A stretch of DNA of 64,000 nt, taken from NCBI GenBank assembly GCA_023376005.1, contig CM042139.1, forward strand, positions 133,854,415 to 133,918,414. The letters run 5' to 3'. Position 1 is the first letter of the stretch; each line of letters begins with the position of its first letter. The notes below the pieces were generated by a model. It searched no databases and was not told where the DNA came from. It saw nothing but the letters and a program-made list of their open reading frames with translations. Shown one piece after another: positions 46,800-57,555 of this stretch. Origin of the DNA: Doryteuthis pealeii. Lineage: Eukaryota > Mollusca > Cephalopoda > Myopsida > Loliginidae. The position numbers were made by a program, and so were the translations under genes.

Positions 46800-47230
46800 T
46801 GATTGATAGGTTGATTGGTCTTATGTCATGTTAAACCTTCTTGGATTATTCAATGCTGAAATCTTTTTTTTTTTTTAAGTTGCAAGCAATTATATGGTTT
46901 CAAGTAACTAAAGATAATGATAATTTGTAAACAATTATACTTTCAAGTAACTATTCCTAATACAAATTTGCACATGGTTATATGGTATTCCTATCTGATA
47001 CTAATAATTTTCAAACAAATCTATTTGACCCATAGATGGCACCCTAACAGGTACTACCACTATCAGAGTAGGCCTGGGAATAATGGGAATAAAGGGGTGA
47101 ATTCACACTCCCCAGAACTGTATTTTCACAACTGGATACAATTTAGTATCATACCAAGGACATGGCTTTTTGGAGGGTGATTACCCTTCTACATGGGATG
47201 CAGTCAGTGTCATGTAAGCCCTTTAGACAG
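46800..47230 (+). repeat. composite repeat: R2, AT minisatellite, R1
   Basis: R2-like GTCTTATGTCATGTTAAACC, then the CAATTATATGGTTTCAAGTA minisatellite, then R1 (GACCCATAGATGGCACCCTA) and the trailing word ATGCAGTCAGTGTCATGTAA also found near 7420. The open frame 46917-47180 is a by-product. Confidence 0.5.
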
Positions 47231-47807
47231 GATAGTCTGTAAATTATCTATGATGCTATTTAAGAAATTTAACATCAAACAGATTATGAATTGATTCTAG
47301 ATTAAGGTTTTAATCAATACTAGTGGGACCTTCAGAAATACCATATTATGATAATTTAACTATTACACTATTTGATATATTTACTTAAGAGCTATTGATA
47401 ATAGTTCAATATGTAAAAAGTATAATAACCTTAATTTAACTATCTTTCTATTCCATTCATTTTTTTCTCTTTCTTTTCATTTGATTGAAACAAACAATAT
47501 GCATCTGATTAGTGTTATTGTTCTCTCTCTTTCTTATATATATATATCTTATCTATTATTATTTCTTTCTGATGTGTAGCATGTTCTTTTTCTACCCTTT
47601 CTTTCCTCACTATCAAAACCACATGGTCCATTATTCATCTACGGCAATGACAGGGAGTGACACATGGCGGTACAAGCATATTAATATATAGAACATATAT
47701 TAAAGGACATGAATAATTTAGTTTACATCAACTTCTTTGGGATGCATTACAAAGATTTTTGGAGATATAAATATCTACCTTCCAAGAATTAGAAATAATA
47801 GAAATTG

Positions 47808-48525
47808 ATATATATATATATAAGAAAGAGTATGTCTGTTTGTACAACGACCAAGCATATGTCCTTTTATGAAGGAAAATTGGTGGAGGTTAGTAATTTC
47901 AATAAAATCCACACCCCATTTTTGTTCGAGAGGGAGTTTTAAAACTTTTTATCCATCATCTTCCATTAGAAAATATAAATAAGAATATAATAAGAGTATA
48001 AATCAATGGTATGTTAAAAAGTTAATTTTAAAAAATATTTTAAAAATAAACCAAATTAATAAAGTTAATTTAAAAAATATTTTAAAAATAAACCAAATTA
48101 TAAAGTTAATTTAAAAAAATATTTTAAAAATAAACCAAATATAAAGTTAATTTTAAAAAAATATTTTAAAAATAAACCAAAATTAATAAAGTTAATTTTA
48201 AAAAATATTTAAAAATAAACCAAATTAATAAAGTTAATTTAAAAAAAATATTTTAAAAATAAACCAAATTAATAAAGTTAATTTTAAAAATATTTTAAAA
48301 ATAAACCAAATTGATAAAGAATAAAACATAATAAAAGACAAATAATAGAAAAAATACAAAAAAGAAGAATAATGAAAATAAACAACTTAAAAACAAATAT
48401 ACATAAAAATAAAAGATAAAACAAATATATAGAAAAATAAGTTTTATTGATATATATATAAATATAGATAAGAAATTTATTTAACATTTTTTAAATCCTG
48501 GGCAATGCTGAGTAGCTCTGGTAGA
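47808..48525 (+). mobile_element. Helitron-like element, family 1, with internal minisatellite
   Basis: Shares TATGTCTGTTTGTACAA, TCCTTTTATGAAGGAAAATT and GGTGGAG with 41556-42056. It ends with AAATCCTGGGCAATGCTGAG and TAGCTCTGGTAG, a decayed Helitron hairpin and CTAG-like terminus. It carries the 43-bp minisatellite at 48019-48320. Confidence 0.5.
48019..48320. repeat. minisatellite, about 43-bp unit, seven copies
   Basis: Repeating unit of TTAATTTTAAAAAATATTTT, then AAAAATAAACCAAATTAATA, then AAG; the word ATAAACCAAAT recurs seven times. Units differ mainly by one-base changes in A or T runs. Confidence 0.85.
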
Positions 48526-49260
48526 AATATAAAATATTTCCTACATTAATTTCTATTCGACATTAGGAAAACAACTGACTATAAACATAATTAAATTTCC
48601 AAATTCTCTCCTGTGGCAGAGATAACTGCATATTTCCTACCCATATAACAGATTTATACTCAGTAAAAATCCAAAGGTAGGCAGATCCTCCCATTCAGAA
48701 TATTGGTTCAATATTATATCTTACTTCTCTGTTCTTAGAGCTAGTCCAAGCACTGTAAATTTCTACACCTCTAAATTTACATATCACCATGGAAACTGTG
48801 TCTTGAGAGTGGAAGATTAGTCTTTTAAGGACAATAGTAGTCTTTGTAAGTTGTTTTAGCTAAACCTACTCTAAAATAAACCATTCTACTCGAGGCAGAA
48901 TCATTTACAACACTAGATGTATAAGTAAGAAGGTTGTGGTATAAAAAAACATTAAAACTCCAAACTTGAATAACAAAAGAACTATTGATTAAAATCCTTT
49001 TATCTTCTCCAGCAGATTTTAAGGAAACAGCATTAATGGACACTAGAAAATAATTTCACAGGGGAAAAAAAACCCTGAAATTATGTTTGAAGAGTTAGAC
49101 AATTCAGTGATTTTTTGCTGAAAAATGAAGCGGTGAACAGGCTAAGAAAACTGGAGAGAAACATTAGAACTAGACAAAAATTGGATTATTTTTCTTGAGT
49201 TATCTTTAAGAGGCATTTGGTCAAAAGATGGCAAAGTATGTTTTAAACCAATGCCTCAAC
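48526..49260. other. intron, no gene seen
   Basis: AT-rich; short minus-strand frame 49043-48825 has no recognisable domain and no splice support. Confidence 0.45.
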
Positions 49261-49261
49261 C

Positions 49262-49715
49262 ACAAGTAGGATGTGACACAAGATTTGAATTCAGAGTTTT
49301 CCTTCTCCAACACTGGTTGTCTAACTGTTGAGTTAACAGAGAAATAATAGGAAGAAACACAAGGAGTACTGAGGATAGAGAAAAAGGTTTACTAAACAAA
49401 TATACAAGGTGAACAGAGTAATTAGCAATTGCTAGTTTGAATTAACAAGTCTCATGAGATCTCGTTTCTCTCTTTTGAGGTTTCGTTAGACATTATTTAT
49501 AGGAAAAACAGACAATTCCATTCTCATTATTTCTGTACTATATGACACTAACCAAAACAAAGGAACCTAATCTGCCCTACTATTTACTCATATCTAAGAG
49601 GAGAACATATAAATTCATGCCTTTCCTAAGGGCATTAGCATGAAGTGAAATGCAAACCACCTCATCCAGGATTTGAACTTGGGTTGTTGATTCCATTTCC
49701 TATGTCAATAACAGT
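49262..49715 (-). mobile_element. tRNA-derived SINE split by another repeat (R5)
   Basis: SINE halves 49262-49325 and 49557-49715 (box B GTTCAAATCC on the minus strand) are separated by about 230 bp. Repeat R5 starts inside this insert at TTGAGTTAACAGAGAAATAA and contains GTAATTAGCAATTGCTAG and CAAGTCTCATGAGAT. R5 recurs at 60733-60890. Confidence 0.55.
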
Positions 49716-49974
49716 TAAACAAAGTTTCTTTGTTTAATGGTATATCAACCTTCATGAGTTATTTAATGCCAAAGCCATCCTTGTAGAAGAACAGCAGTGG
49801 TACTATTTAACCAATACACACATTCATTTTCCTAATCCGACCCAATCGATAGCCTTTATTTAAATGTAATATTAAACATATTTAGACGTCTTTTATTTAA
49901 GGGAAATAACAGGTAACTTGAAATGAAAAGGCCATTTTTAGATATTTTTTTGATAAATCCTTATAGGAATGGGT

Positions 49975-50335
49975 CTCTGGACCTCTCAACAGCAGTGAAA
50001 CTCGATACCAGAGAAGCACGCGGCATGTGAAAGGTGATATCCCCTTGACCTGCCACTGAGCGACCAAGAACTGCTAGATTTTGGATACTGTAAACAAAGC
50101 CAAAAGTTTACGCGTATGGAAGAATGCCCTTGTAAGCGAATGCGCGTGGCCAACCCCTAAATACGATAATAGTGCAATTTGGTGCACTTTGAAGACGCAG
50201 TGAAAAACCCACAACATACATATGTCTATTTAGTGCCGTGAAAGAGAAGGCGCTACGTACGAGTATACGATTTGATACCGTGAAAGAAACAAACCCGTAA
50301 CGTAACATTAAATTTGGTGAGTAGGTATTTATGCA
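49975..50335. other. CpG-rich island of unknown nature
   Basis: GC- and CpG-richer than anything nearby: CACGCGGC, TACGCG, AATGCGCGTGG, GGCGCTACGTACGAG, CCGTAACGTAAC. A minus-strand frame (50392-50108, 94 codons) crosses it but shows no known domain. It has no relative elsewhere in the window. It may be a young insertion, a regulatory element or an exon of something unrecognised. Confidence 0.4.
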
Positions 50336-50347
50336 GCCCATTTGCCA

Positions 50348-50520
50348 CAAATAGGATGTGACACAAGCTCGCAAGTATGGGGCATCCAACAAGGATGGAA
50401 TTCGCTATTCAGTAGTAATGGATCAAGCTAGTCTTGCAGATCCAGTACTACTGAATAGCGAATTCAATCCTCACTGGATGCCCCATAATTTTGACCTAGT
50501 TTTGCATCCTAGCTGTAGTG
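50348..50520. mobile_element. inverted pair of tRNA-derived SINEs
   Basis: Left copy (minus) and right copy (plus) of the TAATGGTTAGCAAGC family meet at about 50426, forming arms of about 80 bp: GGGGCATCCAACAAGGAT versus ATCCTCACTGGATGCCCC, and GCTATTCAGTAGTA versus TACTACTGAATAGC. Confidence 0.65.
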
Positions 50521-50860
50521 AATGGGTTAAGTAAATACTTACAATGGTGGTGACTATATGCAAAAACAATGTTTTGAAGTTGAAATCTTTCTCAAGCCAA
50601 AGATGTGTAGCCATCTTGAACCAAAGTGTTTTGTCAAATCTACAGAAAAAGTGTCATAAATTCCAAAAATAACTTTGAAATCTGAATACCAACCACCCCC
50701 TGTCTTAGTCAGTAGCAGATACTCCAGCCGTTAAACCAAAAGTATCAATCTTAAATTTCATGACAATAAACAAGTTTTATTCTCAAAGGACTGATACACA
50801 AGTAAGCAATAAAATAAAATTAAAAAATACAACTACAAACATTTATATACACTGTACATG

Positions 50861-51420
50861 TACGAGGGTGAGTCAAAAAGTAATGCCATTTTCTCTATTT
50901 CATGTGAAATTTTTTTTAATAAAACTAAGGCCTACATTGAGACCCTAACGAGGCTCAGAGCAAGAATCCGACAAGTAAGACCCAACTTGCTAATTGACAA
51001 TGTCCTCCTTTTGCATGACAATGCTCGACCAAACACAAGCATCAGGACAACGGTGAAAATCGCCTCATTCGGGTGGACAACTTTACCGCATCCTTCATAC
51101 TCACCAGATTTAGCGCCTTCAGACTATCATCTTTTCAGCCCCATAAAAGAGGGTTTGTGAGGCAAACATTATTCCAGTGATAAGGAAATGAAATCTGTAG
51201 TGAAGATGTGGCTCAAATAACAGTCAACAGAATTTTACGGGACAGGGATACTTTCATTTGAAGGTGGAACACTGCTATTGAGAGAAATGGTGACTATGTG
51301 GAGAAGTAGGGATGTGATCCACAGAGGACCAGCTTCATTTTGATGTATGATACATGCTCCTGTGTTGGTAGTTATACCTGTCCTAAACAAAATGGCATTA
51401 CTTTTTGACACACCCTTGTA
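50861..51420 (+). mobile_element. mariner element, internally deleted, intact terminal repeats
   Basis: A 560-bp element bounded by TACGAGGGTGAGTCAAAAAG and, at the right in reverse, TACAAGGGTGTGTCAAAAAG; both ends continue as TAATGCCATTTT. Terminal TA dinucleotides fit the mariner TA target. The plus strand retains the transposase C-terminal half (50930-51160): RIRQVRPNL, LLHDNARPNTS, FGWTTLPHPSYSPDLAPSDY and HLF. HDNARP and SPDLAPSDYHLF carry the second and third catalytic aspartates of DD34D mariners. The N-terminal half is missing, so it is non-autonomous. Confidence 0.85.
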
Positions 51421-51930
51421 CAAAAAAAAAATATTCACACCAAAATATATTTTGTAAATTATTGCTTATTACCAAAAATGATATGTAAAAAGATGTCTGT
51501 TCAACTCAACCTCCTGTTATTTGTTTTCATGTTTGCTTGTTTTATTTTATAAGTCATTTCAGTATTAACCTTTTATCATAGTACCTGGAAGACTCATCTG
51601 CTACAATATAGCTTAATATTGTAGCAGAACTCGGACATAATTTGCTAAATTCACACTACTATCGTAACAGAAGCTATTGTACTCCCTGTATCTATGGGAA
51701 TAAATTGCATATTTTACTTTTGAAGTTTCCCATGAACTGATTACAGAAGTTGAAAAATAGGGAACTATTAGCAGAACTAGAGTTGAGATGTAGAATCTGA
51801 GCTATTCTCTTTTCCATCAGATTCTATGATAATTATTCACTGTTATCAACAAATATCAATAGTAGGAATTTAGGGGTTAGTCATGTGGACACAATGTGGA
51901 ATCATCAATTACTTGTGATCATAAAATGTC
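51421..51930. other. intron, no gene seen
   Basis: AT-rich intron with no recognisable repeat or coding signal. Confidence 0.5.
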
Positions 51931-51934
51931 CAAG

Positions 51935-52215
51935 TGTCTTGGGTATGACACTAAACTGCATCTAATGGTAAGGTTCCAAATCTGGAACTCTGGGAGTGTG
52001 GAGTACCCCTCCATTGCCATTACTCCCATGTCCAGTCTGACCCGGAGTGGTAGTACCTGTTAGGGTCTCCTCTATAGGTTAAATAGAGGAAAAAATGAAT
52101 TAAAAAAATTGTGCTTAAAAAAAATGAATTAAAAAAAAATTAAATACCCAACAACAATGAATAAACCAAAAATGTCATGATATGCCATAAAATCCAACCA
52201 ACCAACAAATGTTCA
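51935..52215 (-). repeat. composite repeat R1 then R2, minus orientation
   Basis: R1 (GGGTATGACACTAAACTGCA to CTGTTAGGGTC, 51940-52085) followed by an A-rich spacer and R2 in reverse (CATGATATGCCATAAAATCC, CAACCAACCAACAAA). Confidence 0.55.
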
Positions 52216-52472
52216 AATTAGTTTGACCAGTTCATTTAATGTCTCCTATACACTGCATTTCAAATTATTAATGAGATGACATTCATTTTCTCAAAAAACT
52301 ATCAGTTAGAATTGAATGAAACTTTCACAGTATAATGGGAATAGATATATGTGTAGGCTGTAAATAAACTGTATTGTTCTGCACAACAAGAAACAAACTG
52401 TGGCCAATTGCAATATTAACACAATATAAAAGTGTTCCAAGCTATAAATTAGTGTCATTATAATCGTGCAAT

Positions 52473-52860
52473 TATGGGTCACAAATGTGACTTAACCCTT
52501 TTTGAGAAAGCTATTATAAAATCTGAACTTCCCAAAGGCAAATCTACATTAGAAATATCCAAAATAATTAGAAGATATCATGAAACTGAAAAGATTTGTT
52601 GCAGCTCCTACAAAGGTACATAAGTGGGGCGATAAGGATCATTTGAGGTTTGTTTCCAGACATTCTTTGTCAAGAATGAAACTTGAAGCTGTAAGTAACC
52701 CAGGTGTGACAAGTGGAGCAGTTTTCAGGAACATTTAAGAAGCAACAATCCAGAAGTACTTGCTATTGTCTACTGAAAAAGATTGGGTCATCAGTGAGAC
52801 TCAATGATAAAACCTCAATTGACAAAAGTACAAAGGGAGAACATGATGGTTGATTTCTCA
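52473..52860 (+). pseudogene. Tc1-like transposase N-terminal remnant
   Basis: Starts MGHKCDLTLFEKAIIKSELP and continues KGKSTLEISKIIRR, then after frame breaks NPGVTSGAVFRN-like, STCYCLLKKIGSSVRLNDKT and LTKVQRENMM-like pieces. This is the paired helix-turn-helix DNA-binding N-terminus of a Tc1-family transposase ('K..DLT.FE...I..L..G.S..EISK'). It lacks the catalytic domain here. Possibly the other half of the family seen at 38225-38964, but that is not shown. Confidence 0.6.
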
Positions 52861-52869
52861 AAAGTTCTG

Positions 52870-53258
52870 TTCATAGAAGGCTATATAAGCATTTGAGTGA
52901 AAAATTTATATAAATTAAAATTAAAAAGCTAATACCGAATAAAATTAAACTTATTGATGAATGTGTATTGTTTAAATAATGAACAAAATACTATTATTAG
53001 TTACTTCACTACAATTAATTTAAATAAATATATTGAAGATGAAAAATAACATCAGTAATAAAAAATAACAACTGTAAACATGTTTTACATTAAAAATAAA
53101 TCTAAACAATTTTTAAAAAATGATAGTACACTTACATAAATACTACATCTGGTTAAGTTTCCCAGTTCTTAAAATATAAGCTAGGGCAAGTTTATATGAT
53201 TTCTTGTTTGTAAATAATTTTCTTGTGAAACGCTATACATTAGTTAACTTTAAATATA
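52870..53258. other. intron, no gene seen
   Basis: Very AT-rich sequence with no identifiable element. Confidence 0.45.
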
Positions 53259-53887
53259 CTAGCAAATATATGCACCCTCCGGGTGCAAGTATTTAAGTTT
53301 TAATGTAATAAAATATTGTATTTAAATTAGAAAGGCTAATTAAACTAAATAGAATGCAGATAAAAAGATTTGAAACAGAGGACGGTATAATCGAAAAATA
53401 GAACAACTGAAACTTACTCTTCCATCACTCTCGTCTTTCATTGTTATTTTTTCTAATTTAAGTATTTAGTTAAAATAGGAAGTAAAGAATAAAATGACAG
53501 TTATTTTTTCTTATTAATGGATTTCATTTAAGATTCATTGAAGAGATTTTTGCTTATATTCATTAAAATAAAACCAAACAGATAGAAATCAATAATACTA
53601 AGCACATATTTATTAAATTCGATTTTTTAATATCAATATGCAAATTAGCCTTCCCGTTCACACTGTAAACCGCTATTTTGTTGTATATATAAATATAATT
53701 GCACGTTGTTAGTATGTAGATATGGTTAACAGTATGAATAATGTAAAGCAATTTTATTAATAATTGAGGTTAAAATCAAAATAAAATCATGGAGAATGTG
53801 ATGTCAATAACTAAGGGAATTGTGACTTGATTAGTGATATAGTTTCGCTTACAGACAGAAAAACACACAATCTCCATTATAATAAGA
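53259..53887 (-). mobile_element. non-autonomous Helitron, family 2, copy 1
   Basis: Reads on the minus strand from TCTTATTATAATGGAGATTG (53887) to a perfect hairpin GCACCCGGAGGGTGC, spacer ATATATTTG and CTAG (53262-53259), inserted between A and T. TC start, hairpin about 10 nt from a CTRR end and A|T target are the Helitron signature. 629 bp, no Rep/helicase. Confidence 0.75.
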
Positions 53888-54172
53888 TATTAAAATAAAA
53901 CAAACTATATATAAATCAATAATACCAGGCATGTATTTATTAAAACTTGTTTTAAAATACACAGTAGACTGTTGAATGTTGCATACTAACTTTATGAGTA
54001 TATATATATATATATATATAATAGCATTTTTCTATAATTTATGTATAAATGGTCTTGACTATGAATTAAATACTCATTGGTAAACTTAAAACTGAAATTA
54101 CTGTGATGTAAGCAGTGACATAGTTTCGGTTGCAGACAAATAGAGACCAAATCTCCATCATATATAGATTTA
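53888..54172 (-). mobile_element. Helitron family 2, 5' fragment abutting copy 1
   Basis: The minus strand begins TCTATATATGATGGAGATTT near 54169, then GTCTGCAACCGAAACTATGTC, paralleling the 5' part of copy 1 (GTCTGTAAGCGAAACTATAT). The match continues to ATTAAAATAAAAC at 53889, where copy 1 begins. It is either a tandem head-to-tail pair or a nested insertion. Confidence 0.55.
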
Positions 54173-54179
54173 ATAATAG

Positions 54180-54380
54180 TTATTTGTTTGCACACATTTA
54201 TATGGTTTCAAGTAACTAATAGTAACTCTTAGTAAACAATTATATCTTCAAGTAACTATTCTTAATACAAATACTTTAGTGTTATATGATATCAAATATT
54301 CCTATCTAATACAAATAATTTGCACACATTTGAGTTATATAGTTTCAAATATTCCTATCTTATATTGCTAATAATAATTA
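54180..54380. repeat. AT minisatellite (ATATGGTTTCAAGTAACTA type)
   Basis: Several degenerate units of CACATTTATATGGTTTCAAG plus ATTCCTATCT or ATTCTTAATACAAAT, the same motif as at 11205-11440 and 63290-63500. Confidence 0.55.
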
Positions 54381-54775
54381 CATGAAATGTTATGGGTTGG
54401 TTCTGTGCAATGTATTAGAGATTTTATGGAAAAATTGCATTTTGTACCTATCAGCATCTTTCTTCATATAACATTCTTACTTCCCTCTTTATGTATGTTA
54501 CCATACAGTCAACATTCTTTAATATGTAATCATAAATCAAGGTGGCTACCACTATGTGAAATTATGATAAGAACAAGACCTACCTTAATGACAAAGCTTA
54601 CTAATCTCATTCTCCCAGTCACACCTTTGTACTGATCACCACAGGTCATACCACCTAGAAAATTTACTTATCTGGGGAACACCTATATCTCAAAACTATA
54701 AAATGTTATGAGTAAAAATAGGAATTAAGATTTTCCCACAAGCTTGGGTCAAAATGAGTTAAATTCAAAAAGGAG

Positions 54776-55065
54776 GTGTTTGTGGTGTAATGGTTATCGT
54801 CAAGGGAAAAGGACATGGCAAACTGAGTTCAAATTATGGACGATGCTATTTGCATTTCACATAATGCTAATACCATTGGGAGAGGTATGAATCCAATTAT
54901 TCTCCCTCCAGCTATGATGAATAAATAGTAGAACAGACTAGGCTCTTTAACCCTGGTATGATAACCAGTTTAGGAGAAGAAATATTCTGAATTCAAACCT
55001 GGTAAACTCCACTCAAAAATTGACCTTGTGTCACATCCAGCTTGTGCAGAGGGGTTGGTAAATAT
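54776..55065 (+). mobile_element. full-length tRNA-derived SINE, 'GTTCAAATCC' family
   Basis: Head GTTTGTGGTGTAATGGTTAT (box A TGGTGTAATGGTTATC), degenerate box B GTTCAAATT, body with TTTGCATTTCACATAATGC, CTCCCTCCAGCTATGATG and TAGGAGAAGAAATATTCTG, and end TGTGTCACATCCAGCTTGTG with a short A/T tail. About 290 bp, the most complete copy in the window. Confidence 0.7.
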
Positions 55066-55074
55066 GCACACATA

Positions 55075-55395
55075 TATACAGTGATGCTGAGAGCTTTTAA
55101 ATTTAGTGCATCCTGGGATGCACATATTTGATTTGAATAAGTACCCTAAAATTTGATGGGTCCCAACTAAAGTTTCTTAATAAATTGTAGGGTTTTTCTT
55201 TATGAAATAAAGAAACAACTAAAGCTGTCTAACCCCTACCTTCTACTACATCCCATGTAATCTGTTTCTAAGAAAATAATGAATGTATTTTCAGTTAGCT
55301 TGCAAAGGTGAAGGAAAAAAAAGAAAAACACTGGGATGCATGGATATGATTTTACTGCTTCCTCTTGGATTTGCGTGCATCAGAGATGCAAGATG
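55075..55395 (+). repeat. interspersed repeat R4
   Basis: ACAGTGATGCTGAGAGCTTT, GCATCCTGGGATGCACAT, ATGGGTCCCAACTAAAG, ACACTGGGATGCATGGAT and GATTTTACTGCTTCC all recur in 44985-45255. Non-coding. Confidence 0.55.
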
Positions 55396-55417
55396 TATAC
55401 ATGTGTGTATCTGTGTA

Positions 55418-55459
<42 letters not shown>

Positions 55460-56475
55460 AGAGAAAGATATGTGCGCACACACACACACAAACCTAATGA
55501 GAGTTTTAGAAATACATAAAAGAGCAAATGACATTAGAAAAAAGGCAGTCATATTGGGAGTGAGATGTTCATAGAAGATTTTAATGGCCACTCTAAATGA
55601 AAGAAGAAATGGAGAATGGTAATAAATAACAATGTCTCTGGGTCAATAGGCAGAAACTGGTGGAGTATATACATTTGGCATTAACTGTGCCCAAATCAAC
55701 AGGAAATAGAAATAAAAAGGAATTAGATGTTATAAGTGAGCTATAAAAGTCATTTGGCCAATTGGCCAAGTGCCAAACGAGGATTAAAATAATAAACTAT
55801 ATAAAAAGCTTCATTATTCACTTTTCAATGTTAATCTGTGTCAATAATAACTGAATATACATCTCTGATACTTCTTTCAAGTAACAGTGATTGATTTTAA
55901 CAGCATGTCAACCCATCTAGGGTTATTCTATGCCTAGAGAATCACTCATTGTATGCTTATATTTACATTTTTTTATGTATGTATTTACTAGGAAGTGCCA
56001 AAATGTTGTCTCATATTCATTTTAAAAATGAATTAAAATGAATTAAATCGATTATTTAAGATCAAATTTTTGTCTAAGTTGAAAAGTAGTAACATCAGTA
56101 AAAAAAAGCAAAATAATATTACACATGTAATTCATTTTTAATACATTTTAAACTATTATTTTCAAATATAAATAAATAAAAACCTTAAGTTTATCAGATA
56201 CAAATTTATTTAAGCCTTTTTCTAGCCATTTTAAATCTGATTTCAGAATGGATAAGGGTTATAGATCGAAGTGATTCAAATATACGTTTTTCTCCCTTTT
56301 GTAATGATCACTTAAAAAAAAATACTTTCAGCATTTGATAAACAGTTGATGCACACACACACAGTCATACATTTAAAGAATTAAAGACAATTTTCTGGTA
56401 TGTATATTCATGTGATATATATATATCATGCAACATGGTCTCATTACAGAATAGATATTTACTAAGCTTTGCTTA
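55396..56475. other. intron: microsatellites plus R2 fragment
   Basis: TG/TA then CA microsatellites at 55402-55490; R2 fragment around 55890-55930 (ACAGCATGTCAACCCATC); otherwise AT-rich without coding signal. The overlapping 69-79 codon frames at 55283-55591 come from the microsatellite. Confidence 0.5.
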
Positions 56476-56499
56476 GTCTGACACACAGGCCTTAGGTTG

Positions 56500-56685
56500 T
56501 TTACATTACCCGTCATTACCAGGACATGAAGACCCTCAGCCATCACCTTTTAGCACATATATGATAAAAAAAGGTTGGGGGGTTGCCATAAGGGCAATAG
56601 TGTTGGGGCAATCATATAGGTGCTAGTGCTTGACATGACCATCCGATTGATTAGAGGAGGCCTCCCTGACCGACCGTTTCTTTTT
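56500..56685 (+). repeat. repeat module R3
   Basis: GACCCTCAGCCATCACCTTT, ATGATAAAAAAAGGTTGGGG, GGGGCAATCATATAGGTGCT, as at 6650-6832. Confidence 0.55.
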
Positions 56686-57296
56686 TGAGTGCATCTGTTT
56701 GTTTTAATCATTATGCAATTAATCAACAACCATGCATGTGAAAAATTATTTTTAGGACAAATGACTGCATCAAATTTATAAAAAAAAAAAACAAAAAACC
56801 CCGAAGTTTTTCTTGCAAATCTGTTTAGTTTTCAGAACAATCTGTCCAAAAATAATCACACTACAAATATTTGAACAAACAAACCAGTTTTTAAGTATTT
56901 TCTTATCAATCTTTACTGGTCTGGTCTGGACTGTTGACAATTTTTAACAGGATGTTAAGAGTTAAGTGTAATGTCTTTCTTGCCAGTAAGTATATTGAAA
57001 TCAAAATGTCTAGACTCATGCCAGAGGATATTTTGTTTCTATTGTTAAGTAGGCTAAGTCACACCAGGCCAAATAGACCATTAGCAAAGAAGTAATTAGT
57101 GGAACATTTAAGAATGACCCATAAATGCACACTATTTCCATTTTATATGTTATACATTTGATAATGTCTTTGAAAAACAAAGAATGAGATAATAAAAAAA
57201 GCTTTTTTAATATTACAAGTTAGATTTTGGTCAGTGTTGGGTAATTTTTTTCACATCAACTGTAACATTGTTAAAGGTTATAGACACAGTTTAGGG
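56686..57296. other. intron, no gene seen
   Basis: AT-rich; nothing recognised. Confidence 0.45.
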
Positions 57297-57443
57297 AAGT
57301 GGTTCTCAATTATGGGTTATAGCCCCCCCCCCCCCCGGACCATATTAAATTTTAGGAGGTCCTATTGTATTGAATTTTTATGATTAAATACTTTTTGCTT
57401 GCCTGACCCCCCAAAAAGTTATATGATCGTTTGAGAACCACTG
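57297..57443. mobile_element. short hAT-like MITE ('GTGGTTCTCAA' ends)
   Basis: Starts AGTGGTTCTCAATTATGGGT and ends CGTTTGAGAACCACTG: inverted ends of about 13 bp like the widespread CAGTGGTTCTCAA hAT MITEs. The interior has a 14-C run (57322-57338 area) and GACCCCCC. Confidence 0.6.
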
Positions 57444-57555
57444 AATTAGAGGATAAGCATTCAGTGATATGGGTTTGAGAACCATATTCCTCTAGTTATC
57501 TGTACGAGCTATTAAAAGATTAATATTATTAATACTAGTCAACATTAATAATAAC

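Noticed and set aside
48019..48320. CRISPR-like array
   Set aside because: Units are contiguous with no unique spacers, in an animal genome; it is a minisatellite.
55283..55591. Overlapping small proteins rich in Tyr-Ile on both strands
   Set aside because: Translations of TA/TG/CA microsatellite; same for frames at 5393-5612, 28604-28864, 31031-31213 and 48284-48487.
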